The position numbers were made by a program, and so were the translations under genes. A model generated the notes under the pieces. That model had not been told where the DNA came from, ran no database searches, and saw nothing but the letters and a program-made list of their open reading frames with translations. A DNA stretch of 64,000 bases from Melastoma dodecandrum. Its lineage: Eukaryota > Streptophyta > Magnoliopsida > Myrtales > Melastomataceae. Each line of letters begins with the position of its first letter. The stretch's first letter is position 1. Of the stretch, positions 11,001 through 19,775 are shown piece by piece. The stretch lies in NCBI GenBank assembly GCA_029817715.1, contig JARUPY010000605.1, positions 62,001 through 126,000 of the forward strand. Direction: 5' to 3'.

Positions 11001-11263
11001 ACGCCCGCCAGCGTTTGGTCGACGTGCGAGAGAAGCTGACCGAGGCAGAGAGGCAGATAGAGTTTTATACCAACCTCAAGAATGACCTGACTCGGCAGCT
11101 TGCGTCGATCAACACTCAGGAAATCGAGGAGCTGGAGGCCAGGGCTGGAAAAGATAGAGAAAAGGTCGTTGACCTCTATGCCCAGCGGAATAGGGTGAAC
11201 GCGAAGCGCCGAGCTCGCGAGTCCCTTATCTTCGATTTCAAAAAGGCTGGCGGGTTAGATTAG
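8076..11263 (+). CDS. Antisense, intron-containing PMD-like gene carried by Element 2
   Basis: It starts MATFKAFELHN at 8076. The frame changes once near 8285-8300 (indel or unrecognised splice). It then runs through exons 8291-9578, 9657-10066, 10131-10208, 10284-10448, 10515-10613 and 10691-11263. All five introns are GT-AG and phase 0; the first (78 nt) has no stop in frame. The N-terminal ~400 residues resemble the plant mobile domain (aminotransferase-like): LPFWNSMVNCFYFPEG, SITLADLKFLTG and LCARQFGFIQSA occur in family order. Then come a Pro/Ser/Lys-rich linker with the basic cluster KRRKLV, acidic patches, and a C-terminal coiled coil (about 190 residues) ending FKKAGGLD. The product would be about 940 residues. 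PMD proteins are known as hosts' MAIN/MAIL proteins and as cargo of plant transposons. The role here is unknown. The family call is from memory of motifs, not a search. Confidence 0.7.
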
Positions 11264-11399
11264 ATGATTTGTAATTAGAACAACAATGTAATCACATTGC
11301 TTTCACTTTAATCGATTAAGCATGTCGTTTCTCAAGCTAATCTCTACACATAATTATTCTTCTGGAGATTATCACTTGGGCGAAGTTTAGCACGACCCC

Positions 11400-14300
11400 T
11401 TAGGAGTTAAGCGCTTCCCAAATCAATGGAGTCCTTCGTTTTAGGATTCCACGGTGAGCTTCCCAAATGGTCTCGCGGTAGGATTTAAGATATTTACCAT
11501 TGACCTTCAATGGATGTTTATCCCCTTCTCTGGTCATAAGTCGATACGTATTAGATGAGTATGTCTCGCACACTTCATATGGACCCTCCCAATTAGGAGA
11601 CCACTTACCCAGGACTTGGTCCTTCGATTTAAGAGGTAGGACCATCTTCCATACTAAGTCGCCCACTTTGAAGCGCTTATGGACAACCTTTTTATTATAG
11701 TGCCTAGCAATTCTTTGCTTATGTACCTCGAGTCGATCTATTACGTCGAGTCGCTTCTTTTCCAATTCTTCTAAAGCGAGGTACATTGTCTCGTCTTGCA
11801 AGTCAGGATGAGCTACCCTGAGCGACTTGTATCGAATCTCAATAGGTAGGACAACATCTTGCCCATATACCAGCGAAAAAGGGGCTTCTCCTGTGCTGTC
11901 TCTCTTGGTGACTCTTAGAGCCCACAAGGTGTCTTGTAATAGTTTGTGCCATTCTCTTGGATTTGCACCAACCATTTTCTGAATGTTATTCTTTATGAGC
12001 TTATTGGTAGCTTCAGCTTGTCCATTCGACTGGGGGTAATAAGGTGTCGAATTAGTGATTGAAAAGCTGAACTCAGCAGCGAATTCACGCACCTTCTCAT
12101 TATTGAAAACGGTGCCATTGTCTACTACAATATTCTGGGGAATCCCAAATCTATAAATGATGGAAGATCTGAGAAAATCGATCACCTCTTTGTGGTCAAT
12201 CTTCTTATATACTTGAGCCTCGACCCACTTGGTAAAGTAGTCAGTAGCGACTAGAATGTAGGCATCGCCTTTACTCGAGTGTGGGTGAATCTCCCCGATT
12301 ATATCCAGGGCCCAAGTCCTAAATGGCCAAGGCTTAATGACTGAGATTAAGTCGGACGCTGGAGCTCTCGTCGCAGGACCATGCCTTTGGCACTCTTGAC
12401 ATCCTCTAGCCATTTCTATGCAATTTTTTAGCATTGATGGCCAGTAAAATCCATGTCTTTTAATGACCCAAGACATCTTAATGCCTGATTGATGGGATCC
12501 ACATAAACCTTGATGAGTTTCTAACATAATGGGAGTCGCCTCGTCTAAGTCGACACATCTTAGCAGTACTCCTTCCTTGGTTTTCCTGTAGAGTACTCCA
12601 TCTATGAGGGTATAAGACAAAGCCTGAGTCTTAATTCTTTGGCTTGCCTTTTGAGCTGGGTCCGTCAGGAAGTCGATGATGGTCTTTCTCCAATCTTTAT
12701 CGCTTACCAGTATGTCCAATGCGAACAAATCGCTTTGTGGGACTAAATGAGAAGCTATTTCGGGGACACAATCGTTTCTTCCTCTAGCCTTGTATCCCGA
12801 AGCTTTTTGGGCTAAGTCGTTAGCGATGGTGTTTTCCTCCCGGCCTACAAAGAGGAAAGTAATTGCTTCGAACCGCTCGACTAGCCTTCGAGCGACTTGA
12901 TGATAGGGTGCGAGTTTCTCTTGACATAGAGAGTCGCCATTCATCTGGTTAATAACCAGTTGGGAGTCTCCCATTACTCTGGCTTTCCTGGCTCCCAAGG
13001 CTAATAATTCCTTCAAGAGCGTGATCAACGCTTCATATTCAGTCGCATTGTTTGTATGAGTCGCCGACAAACGATATGCTAGGCGAACGTCCTTTCCTAG
13101 TGGCGAAAGTATGTGGAGGCCTATGCCTACGCCGGATTTCGCCGAAGATCCATCAAACCAAGCTTGCCAGACATCCTCAAGGGATTCCTCTTGATCAATT
13201 GATGTAGATGGATCGTGGTTCACTAAGAAGTCGGCTAAGGCCTGCCCTTTCACCGACTGTTGAGGTTTGAAACGCAGATCGTATGCGGATAGGACCAAGC
13301 TCCATTTACTAATTCTTCCGGTCAATAGGGGACTTTCGAAAAAGTATTTTATGATTGGAGACTTGGCAATAACATGAACCTCTTGGGATCCGATATAATG
13401 TCTCAGCTTCTTTACAGCATAGAAGACTGATAGGCACAACTTCTCCTTAATTGTATAGCGCTTTTCTGTAGAGGTGAGCTGCCTTGACAAGTAATAAACT
13501 GCTCTTTCTACCTTGTCGTCTGTCTCTTGGGCTAACATGGCTCCAATGACTGCCTCAGTCGCCGCTACATAAAGTAGGTAAGGTTTGTCTATTCGAGGAG
13601 GAGCGAGCACACGTGGTTTCATTAAATATTCCTTTAGTCCCTCGAATGCCCTTTGGTGTTCTTCTCTCCATACGAAATTCCCTTTTGCTTTTAGCAAAGT
13701 CGAGAAGATTTCTGTTCGACCGGCTATATTGCCAATGAATTGTCTAAGATAATTGACCCGTCCCAAAAAAGCTTGCAATTGCTTCTTGTCACTCGGAGGG
13801 TTCAATTTTCGAATAGCGTTTATTTTGTTTTGGTCTACTTCTATGACGCATTGATGAACTAAGAACCCTAGGAAATGTCCTGCTCTGACTCCGAAGGCAC
13901 ATTTGAGAGGGTTTAGTTTGAGCTGATGCTTTCTCATTTGAATGAAAGCATTTCTAAGGTTATTAACATGTGACTTCTCATCTTGCGACTTGACCACTAT
14001 ATCGTCTATGTATACTTCGACTGTTTTGCTGATCAAGGCATCAAATATAGCGTTCATGGCTCGTTGGTAGGTTGCCCCAGCGTTTTTGAGTCCGAATGGC
14101 ATGACTACCCATTCGAAAATGCCTAAGGGACACCTGAACGCAGTTTTATGGATATCCTCCTCAGCTAGGAAGATTTGGTTATATCCTGAGAAACCATCCA
14201 TGAAGGACATAATTTGGTGCCCTGCAGTCTTGTCGACTAAGTCGTCTGCGATAGGCATGGGGTACTCATCCTTTGGAGTGGCACGATTCAAGTATCTGAA

Positions 14301-14969
14301 GTCGATGCAAACTCTAATCTTACCATTCTTCTTAATGACAGGAACTATACTGGATATCCATTCGGTATACCTCGATGTCCTTATATATCCAGCTTTAAAG
14401 AGCTTCTTGACTTCCTCGAATACTGCTTGAGTGACTTCATGAGTCATTCTCCTCGGCGCCTGTTGGACTGGTTTAAATCCCGTTTTGATTGGTAACTTGT
14501 GTTCCACAAGTCGGCGATCTAGGCCAGGCATCTCAGTGTAATCCCAAGCGAAACAGTCTTTAAACTCTTCTAGAGTAGCTTTGATAGAATTGAAAAGTTC
14601 TTTATTCATTGAGGAACTGATGAAAACAATTCGAGGGCTTGATGCCTCGCCTAAATTGACGCCTACGAGTGAGTCACATGGCATCATCAGTGACTCACGA
14701 CTCTGGACACCACCTAAATCGGTGTCAACGTTATTACATGACCTAGCTTCGAGATTGATGTTGCCTATTTGGCATCCTACTTTCCTAGACATCCTAACAT
14801 GCTTCTGAAGTCGCTGTAGGATATCAGCGACTGCATGACCTTTCTCCTCACTGTCCATACATCCCTTCGTGTAGGAGTCTATCGGGCTCCAACTCCGTCG
14901 CAGTGCTCTCTTGGCTCTTAGGCGCTTCTCCCTTGTTGCCGCTTGGGCTGTTGTTCGTCTCGCCTCCAT
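11400..14969 (-). CDS. Element 2 pol polyprotein (RT, RNase H, second RNase H, integrase)
   Basis: This is an intact frame of 1189 codons. Rough residue positions: reverse transcriptase about 170-400 with VCIDFRYLNRA and catalytic YIDDIVV near 319; classical RNase H about 430-540; a second, archaeal-type RNase H about 600-740 (AWFDGSSAKSGVGIG near 602, NATEYEAL, ENTIANDLAQ); integrase zinc finger with HQGLCGSH near 817 and CQECQRH near 855; and DDE core ALDIIGEI, DNGTVF and NGQAEATNK at about 888-985. No chromodomain follows. The frame overlaps gag-pro by about 120 nt and is offset by +1 from it. No lesion is visible, in contrast to gag. Its stop codon is 136 bp from the stop of the convergent antisense gene. 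Confidence 0.9.
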   Translation of the reverse strand: MEARRTTAQAATREKRLRAKRALRRSWSPIDSYTKGCMDSEEKGHAVADILQRLQKHVRMSRKVGCQIGNINLEARSCNNVDTDLGGVQSRESLMMPCDSLVGVNLGEASSPRIVFISSSMNKELFNSIKATLEEFKDCFAWDYTEMPGLDRRLVEHKLPIKTGFKPVQQAPRRMTHEVTQAVFEEVKKLFKAGYIRTSRYTEWISSIVPVIKKNGKIRVCIDFRYLNRATPKDEYPMPIADDLVDKTAGHQIMSFMDGFSGYNQIFLAEEDIHKTAFRCPLGIFEWVVMPFGLKNAGATYQRAMNAIFDALISKTVEVYIDDIVVKSQDEKSHVNNLRNAFIQMRKHQLKLNPLKCAFGVRAGHFLGFLVHQCVIEVDQNKINAIRKLNPPSDKKQLQAFLGRVNYLRQFIGNIAGRTEIFSTLLKAKGNFVWREEHQRAFEGLKEYLMKPRVLAPPRIDKPYLLYVAATEAVIGAMLAQETDDKVERAVYYLSRQLTSTEKRYTIKEKLCLSVFYAVKKLRHYIGSQEVHVIAKSPIIKYFFESPLLTGRISKWSLVLSAYDLRFKPQQSVKGQALADFLVNHDPSTSIDQEESLEDVWQAWFDGSSAKSGVGIGLHILSPLGKDVRLAYRLSATHTNNATEYEALITLLKELLALGARKARVMGDSQLVINQMNGDSLCQEKLAPYHQVARRLVERFEAITFLFVGREENTIANDLAQKASGYKARGRNDCVPEIASHLVPQSDLFALDILVSDKDWRKTIIDFLTDPAQKASQRIKTQALSYTLIDGVLYRKTKEGVLLRCVDLDEATPIMLETHQGLCGSHQSGIKMSWVIKRHGFYWPSMLKNCIEMARGCQECQRHGPATRAPASDLISVIKPWPFRTWALDIIGEIHPHSSKGDAYILVATDYFTKWVEAQVYKKIDHKEVIDFLRSSIIYRFGIPQNIVVDNGTVFNNEKVREFAAEFSFSITNSTPYYPQSNGQAEATNKLIKNNIQKMVGANPREWHKLLQDTLWALRVTKRDSTGEAPFSLVYGQDVVLPIEIRYKSLRVAHPDLQDETMYLALEELEKKRLDVIDRLEVHKQRIARHYNKKVVHKRFKVGDLVWKMVLPLKSKDQVLGKWSPNWEGPYEVCETYSSNTYRLMTREGDKHPLKVNGKYLKSYRETIWEAHRGILKRRTPLIWEALNS

Positions 14970-17877
14970 CCTTGGTCGTGACTACCTCCTGCAGGACCTC
15001 GTCTATGTCCTTGTCTGTGAAGTCGGGCCCCCATCCTGTTGGCACAATCGGTCCTTCGTCAGGCTTGGGGTGAGAGGTGCCATAGCTTACGATGAAGTCG
15101 AACTTCCCAGAAGGTTCACCTAAGGGTCCGACTGTGGGGTCTCCCAGCTTGTAGCGCTGGTCCAGAGTAAGGTCCTTGATTGTCTTACACGTCTCTACAT
15201 GCAAAATACCCTTGTCACAACAGGAGTATTCATCAGCCTTAACGATTTCTATTTCGGAGTCAAGCCATAAGATTAACTCCCTATGCAAAGTAGATGGAAT
15301 CGCGGCGGCCTTATGAAGCCAATCGCGTCCTAAAAGCGCATTAAATGAAGGGGCTATATCGATTACAAAGAAAGCAGTTTCCTGCTTTTCGTCCAGGAAT
15401 TGGGCAATGGGTGGCCCCCTCCGCAGTTCCTGAGGATCAACTGTCTGCGACGCGTAGCGGGGCCTGCGATTCACGGCCTGCTGAGGTTGGTCCGCTTCCT
15501 TATGCTCCTCTACCGGTCTAATCTCCTTGACAGGGGTAGTTCTAGTGTACCCCTGTTTGATGACCCTTTGGCCAGACGAGTCTATGAACTCCAGCCGCCG
15601 TGCCGGGCGTTCTTTCCCCCGGGCGACTGCCTCTCCATTCCCTTTGTGACCCTAGGGACCTCCTCTTCCTCCTCGCACGGCTAATCGGCGATCTGCGCTA
15701 GGAGGGCTTTTGAGGGTGAGAGAGGATCCTCGGGGGGTGTTCAGCGACATTGCTGCTTCCTCGAATGGGGTCAAGTCGTACCACTCCTCCGTCTTGCTGT
15801 CCAGTAGGTACTTCTTGAACGTGTGGCACTGATCTGTAGTATGAGTGTCATTCAAGTGCCAGTGGCATAGCCATTTCTCCCTTCCTTTGGGCAGGATGAA
15901 GACCCCACGCTCAGCCAGTCGCTTCATCAGGGCATTAGCCACTAAAGTCTCGCCTGTTGCTTGTAAGTCCTGCGAGGGTACAGCAGAGTCGTTAATAACT
16001 TCTAAGAGATTAACCTCAGCATCAAATATGTCAAACGTATGAATGGCGACTTCATCCCCGAATGGATTATCATCCACCACGGCGACTTCGTCGACCTCGG
16101 GAAAACGGAGCTCTTTAGACTCTATTAAATCCTGGATGATATTTCTAAAGGACAAACAGTCCTTGGTAGCATGGGTGAAGGACCCATGCCACTTGCAGTA
16201 ATTCCTATTCTTTTCCCTCTCTGTATGAGGGACTCGATGGCCGAGCTTAAGCCTAATCCTTTTCCTTTGATAAAGCCAGTCGAATATAGCGTCGACTTTA
16301 TCCGTGTCGAAAGAATATTTTCTTTCCTCGGCATTCTTTTGGGATGCCTTAGCTTTGGAATTCTTCTTAGTCAGGGGATCGCATATAGTCGACTCCCCCT
16401 TGACAAATTCCGCCACGTCGACTTCATAAGTGTCGACTTGGTAGGCTCGAGTCAGCTGGGCTTCCTCTGTAAGGAGCTGATAATACTCAGTAGCCCTCCT
16501 TGCTAAGTCATACAGGTTAGCAAAGCGCTCGCCCTGCAGCTTTTTCCGGAACGGGATAGTCAACGCATTTCATGCGAGAAGTAATTGATCCTTCTCCGGT
16601 ATGGGGGGTCTACACCGTAGTAGGGCCTTCCTAAGTTTCATTAGAAACTGCCCGGGGTGTTCTCCGTTAGCCTGCTTAAGGCGCATTACCTCAAACATCG
16701 ACATGGGGGTGTCCAGTCGAGCAAAGGTCTTAACGAACATAGACTGCATCTGAGTCCACGAGGCTACTGACCCTGGCGGCAAACTCGCATACCACGTAAA
16801 GGCATCTCCCGTTAACGAGTTAGGGAAGAGCTTCAGTTTCCAAAAGTCGTTCCCAGCCGCCTCACCAAGTTGGTGAGTGAAGCGAGCGACATGCTCGAGT
16901 GGGGTCATTTCATCTTCACCCGAAAAACGAGTAAAGTCGGGCACCTTATAACCTCTAGGTAGAGGGAAATCCCTGTCGACATATGCAGGATAGGGAGACC
17001 TGTACAAACAGGCATCGTCTCGCCGAGCTATTCCGGGGACGACTTGCTCTATAACCTGAGTTATGGCCTCCCTCAAGTCTGGGGGTACACCGCCTACTGG
17101 GGCCTGCGCTGGAGGTCGAGTCGACCTTATCGGGCTGTACGGAGATCTTTCCCCCATTGCCTGATTCGCTGGATCCCTCATGTAGAAAGAAGGCTCCTCC
17201 CGAAAGTTTCCACCTCGGGATCCAAGCTCATAGGGGTCTCCAGTCGCGTCGATTACAGGTTCTTTTCCAGGGCGACGAGACGGAATAAAATCCTCCCCTC
17301 GATCTGTTTCCTCTTGAAAGTCCTCTGCCTCATTCCAATACGTATTCGTTGGTCGATTACGTGAAGAAGAGGGTCGACCAGGGGGAACCAGATTCCCGGG
17401 TTCGAAAAGAGCATTTGTCCTTATCTCAGATTGCTCAAAAGTCACGTTACGTGGCCCTTGAGCAGTCCGTCGAGCGTCTGTCATGAACGTAGACTCCCTA
17501 AAGGGGGTTTCTCTCATATGAGGTCTTACTCTTTCCTCGTTTCTCGGGCCAGAAAGACGCCCTATTAGGGTTTGGACATCCATTAGAATACCCTTCATAT
17601 CAGTCAACTCCTGACGCACATCCCCCAGTTCCTTGTGGAACTCCAGTCTTGAAATAAATTCGGACGGGGTATGTGAATCAAAGGTGGACTGGTTTGTAGC
17701 TGCCTGGCCTCCTAGGGCCGGCGCTGGCAAGTCCATTCCCGGAGGAAGTTCCGACTGGTTTGTAGCTGCCTGGCCTCCTAGGGCCGGCGCTTGCAAGCTC
17801 ATTCCCGGAGGAAGTTCTGACTGGTTTTCCCCATCTAAGGGATTGTGAGACTCACGGCTTCGAGTATTTCTTGGCAT
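14848..17877 (-). pseudogene. Element 2 gag-protease frame with two in-frame stops
   Basis: One frame runs from MPRNTRSRESHN (17877) to 14848 and is broken by TGA at 16570-16572 and TAG at 15652-15654. The N-terminus carries a 22-residue direct repeat (NQSELPPGM...GGQAAT twice, 17687-17818). The gag core is near 16960-16640 (WKLKLFPNSLTGDAFTWYAS, HPGQFLMKL). A zinc-finger-like CKWHGSFTHATKDC and CHWHLNDTHTTDQC follow near 16190 and 15860. The protease region (FFVIDIAPSFNALLGRDWLH) is near 15330. Flanking residues read on smoothly across both stops, so each looks like a point mutation; the TGA is consistent with C-to-T change at a CpG. Readthrough is a less likely alternative. Confidence 0.85.
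17687..17818 (-). repeat. 66-bp tandem duplication in Element 2 gag
   Basis: The segment starting GACTGGTTTGTAGCTGCC at 17687 recurs at 17753, and a third partial copy starts at 17819. It keeps the frame and duplicates 22 residues with small differences (GMSLQAP versus GMDLPAP). Confidence 0.9.
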
Positions 17878-17898
17878 TTGAGACTAAGATTTTTTTTT

Positions 17899-17921
17899 TC
17901 TGCTCCCACTGTGGTCGCCAA
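17899..17921 (-). other. Element 2 primer binding site region
   Basis: The minus strand next to the 5' LTR reads TTTTTGGCGACCACAGTGGG. The TGGCGAC start is like primer binding sites of Tat/Ogre-type elements, but I cannot name the tRNA. Confidence 0.55.
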
Positions 17922-17926
17922 AAACG

Positions 17927-19109
17927 TGTTCGCCTATAGAACGGATCACGTCGGAAATATTTGGCAAAGGACTCACAGGAATTGAGTTTGTGGTCGCCAG
18001 TAAGAAGATGCACAATTTTATTGAAACTAAATGCAAGTCTTACAATCTTAATGAACAAAGAAAACAGGGCTTACAGCCATTAGAAATGGAAAAAGTGCAA
18101 GTGTCGACAACGATGTGGAAATCTGTGACGGCGGAGAACTGGTGACGAAGGCCTTGGAAGCTCGCTCCGTCGGTGGTAGTCGCTGGCGGGGATCTGTGAC
18201 GAAGGCCCTACGAGCTCACTCCGTCGGTGGTGTCGCTGGCGGAAGATTGACGGCAAAGGCCCTACGAGCTCACTCTGTCGGTGGAAGGGTAGTTGACCTA
18301 TAAACCGGGTCAGGGCATCTAATTCCTAAGGTTGACGAACAAACTTCAGAGTTTTTGGCTGTGTATGGTCGTCCCTTGTCTTTGGAAACTCCTTTGCTAT
18401 TTATAGTGAGCTCGTACGTGTCTAACACGTAACGAGTGGATCTTGTTACAGATCGTGTCATAGATCGTGATCCCTAGTATCGTGGGAGTGTCCCAACAAC
18501 TTCCCATGAGATACGGGATCACGTTCCTGAAAATTAGAATCGGTTACGATTCTTAACAATCGTGATTTTAGGAATAAATAAATTTATTCCCATCTCGTCG
18601 ACTTGCTTTGTTTGTACGGGCTTTGACTGCTGTAGTTGCCTTTGTTCAGGATAAGGTAGACTTGACCCTATGAGTAGACCTAGCTACTATTGGGTCCTAT
18701 TGGTGGTCATATCTTAGTGGTGAGTTGACCTAGTCGACTCTATACATGAGTCGTCTTTAGTAACTCCATTGTGGGTCGACTTCATCATGAGTTAACCCAA
18801 CCGACCTCGTCATGAGTCGACCTGGGTGACTTTGTCATGAGCTAACCCAGTCGACTTCGTCATGAGTTAACCCAGTCGACTTCACTATGAGTCGACCTGG
18901 GCGACATCGTTACGAGTTAGCCCAGTCGACGTTGTCATGAGTCGGCCTGGGCGACTTCGTTCTGAGTTAGCCCAGTCGACTTTGTCATGAGTCGGCCTGG
19001 GCGACTTCGTTCGACTTTGTCATGAGTCGGCCTGGGCGACTTCGTTCTTAGGTAGTGTGATGATTCCTGGGCTCTAAGCCCAGGCCCAAAATTATTTACT
19101 ATGTCAACA
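17927..19109 (-). repeat. Element 2 5' LTR
   Basis: It is 1183 bp, TG...CA, and near-identical to 6696-7866. Visible differences are single bases (for example near 18449 and 18912) and a 12-bp insertion near 19072-19085. It contains the same 54-bp and 25-bp arrays. It is followed by GTTAG (19110-19114), the right target-site duplication, where the Element 1 LTR resumes. Confidence 0.92.
18786..19045. repeat. 25-bp minisatellite in Element 2 5' LTR
   Basis: This is the duplicate of the 7555-7814 array, with the same unit order and the same truncated unit. The array therefore predates insertion of this copy. Confidence 0.85.
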
Positions 19110-19114
19110 GTTAG

Positions 19115-19340
19115 CTAAGGAGTCAGTTAGGCGGTTGAGGTTGGTATCTGTAAATAGGGGAAATGGAGAGAGGAAAAGGAGTGAACATTCTGTTGAGATT
19201 TGTCGGGAGTGGAGAGAGAGAGAGGGGGGAAGAAAGGAAATTTGGCGTTGTACGCTTGTGCTTTCGGAGGTTGTTAGAAAATATTCCTTGGAGAAGGGTG
19301 GTCCAGGGGGAAATTCCGGGAGTATCTCTGTTCTTTCGAA
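19115..19340 (+). repeat. Element 1 3' LTR, right fragment
   Basis: It matches 1801-2035 from CTAAGGAGTCAGTTAGG onward, with a shorter GA tract. It is followed by CAAAC (19341-19345), the right target-site duplication of Element 1. Confidence 0.88.
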
Positions 19341-19775
19341 CAAACCCTAGGATTTTCCGTTCGCACCGATTTTGCGGGGGGAATGGGCGGAGAGAGGAGG
19401 GAGGGACTCAGACCGGAGTTTCGATTGGACGAAGGTGACGTGACGTGACGGGATGGGATGGGATGGAACGTGACGTGTCGAGCCGACGCGGATCGGGAAA
19501 ATGGGCCGAAATGGGTTCGGGCCTAAGCCCATTTTCATAGTCCGACATTTGCTTTCCAAAATTTGTACACATTCTAAAAGCTTTCCAAAATTTGTGTTAC
19601 GCTTAAATTCAATGGGGGCATGCAAAACAATGCTGGAATACTCAGCGTCTGCCAATTTATTAGCTGAACTCCCTCCCCCCTTCGTCCACCTTGCCGCGGC
19701 CTAGGTCGCCATAGCAATAGATATCATTCGAACAGAGATGGGAGTTGTAGATGTCTATATATTCAAAAGGCCTTA
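19341..19775. other. Distal NOT3 upstream region and MYB-CC 3' flank
   Basis: Before the retrotransposon insertions this sequence directly adjoined the NOT3 leader at 1557. It begins CAAACCCTAGGATTTTCC, which on the minus strand contains a CTAGGGTTTG telo-box-like motif often found in leaders of translation- and RNA-related genes. It then holds TGACG and GGGAT repeats (19436-19477). The last ~150 bp before 19776 are probably the 3' UTR of the MYB-CC gene. Confidence 0.5.
19436..19477. promoter_or_regulatory. TGACG / GGGAT repeat cluster
   Basis: TGACG occurs three times in tandem at 19436-19450, followed by three GGGAT units (about 19450-19464), then TGACGTG at 19471-19477. TGACG and ACGT cores are bZIP (TGA/as-1 type) binding sites. 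Position suggests it belonged to the NOT3 promoter, now about 18 kb from the gene. Confidence 0.45.

Larger units (their letters stand above)
6696..19109 (-). mobile_element. Element 2: Tat-lineage Ty3/gypsy retrotransposon, nested in Element 1
   Basis: This 12.4 kb element has LTRs at 6696-7866 and 17927-19109 and a 5-bp target-site duplication GTTAG (6691-6695 and 19110-19114). Coding strand is minus: gag-pro 17877-14848 and pol 14969-11400. A second RNase H domain lies between RNase H and integrase, which is the hallmark of the Tat lineage. The polypurine tract adjoins 7866 and the primer binding site adjoins 17927, confirming orientation. The two LTRs differ by only a few substitutions and one 12-bp indel by eye, so insertion was recent relative to Element 1. 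The unusual cargo is an intron-containing gene on the opposite strand at 8076-11263. Confidence 0.92.
1563..19340 (+). mobile_element. Element 1: degenerate Ty3/gypsy chromovirus, split by Element 2
   Basis: This old LTR retrotransposon has a 5' LTR at 1563, an iMet-type primer binding site at 2071, a broken gag-pol with a C-terminal chromodomain, and a 3' LTR starting at 6458. The 3' LTR is interrupted after 238 bp by Element 2 (6696-19109) and resumes at 19115. The 5-bp repeat CAAAC flanks the whole structure at 1558-1562 and 19341-19345. The sequence belonging to Element 1 is 1563-6695 plus 19115-19340, about 5.4 kb. The order CHR-after-integrase places it among the chromoviruses (Tekay/Reina/Galadriel group); I cannot separate these lineages by eye. 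Confidence 0.88.
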
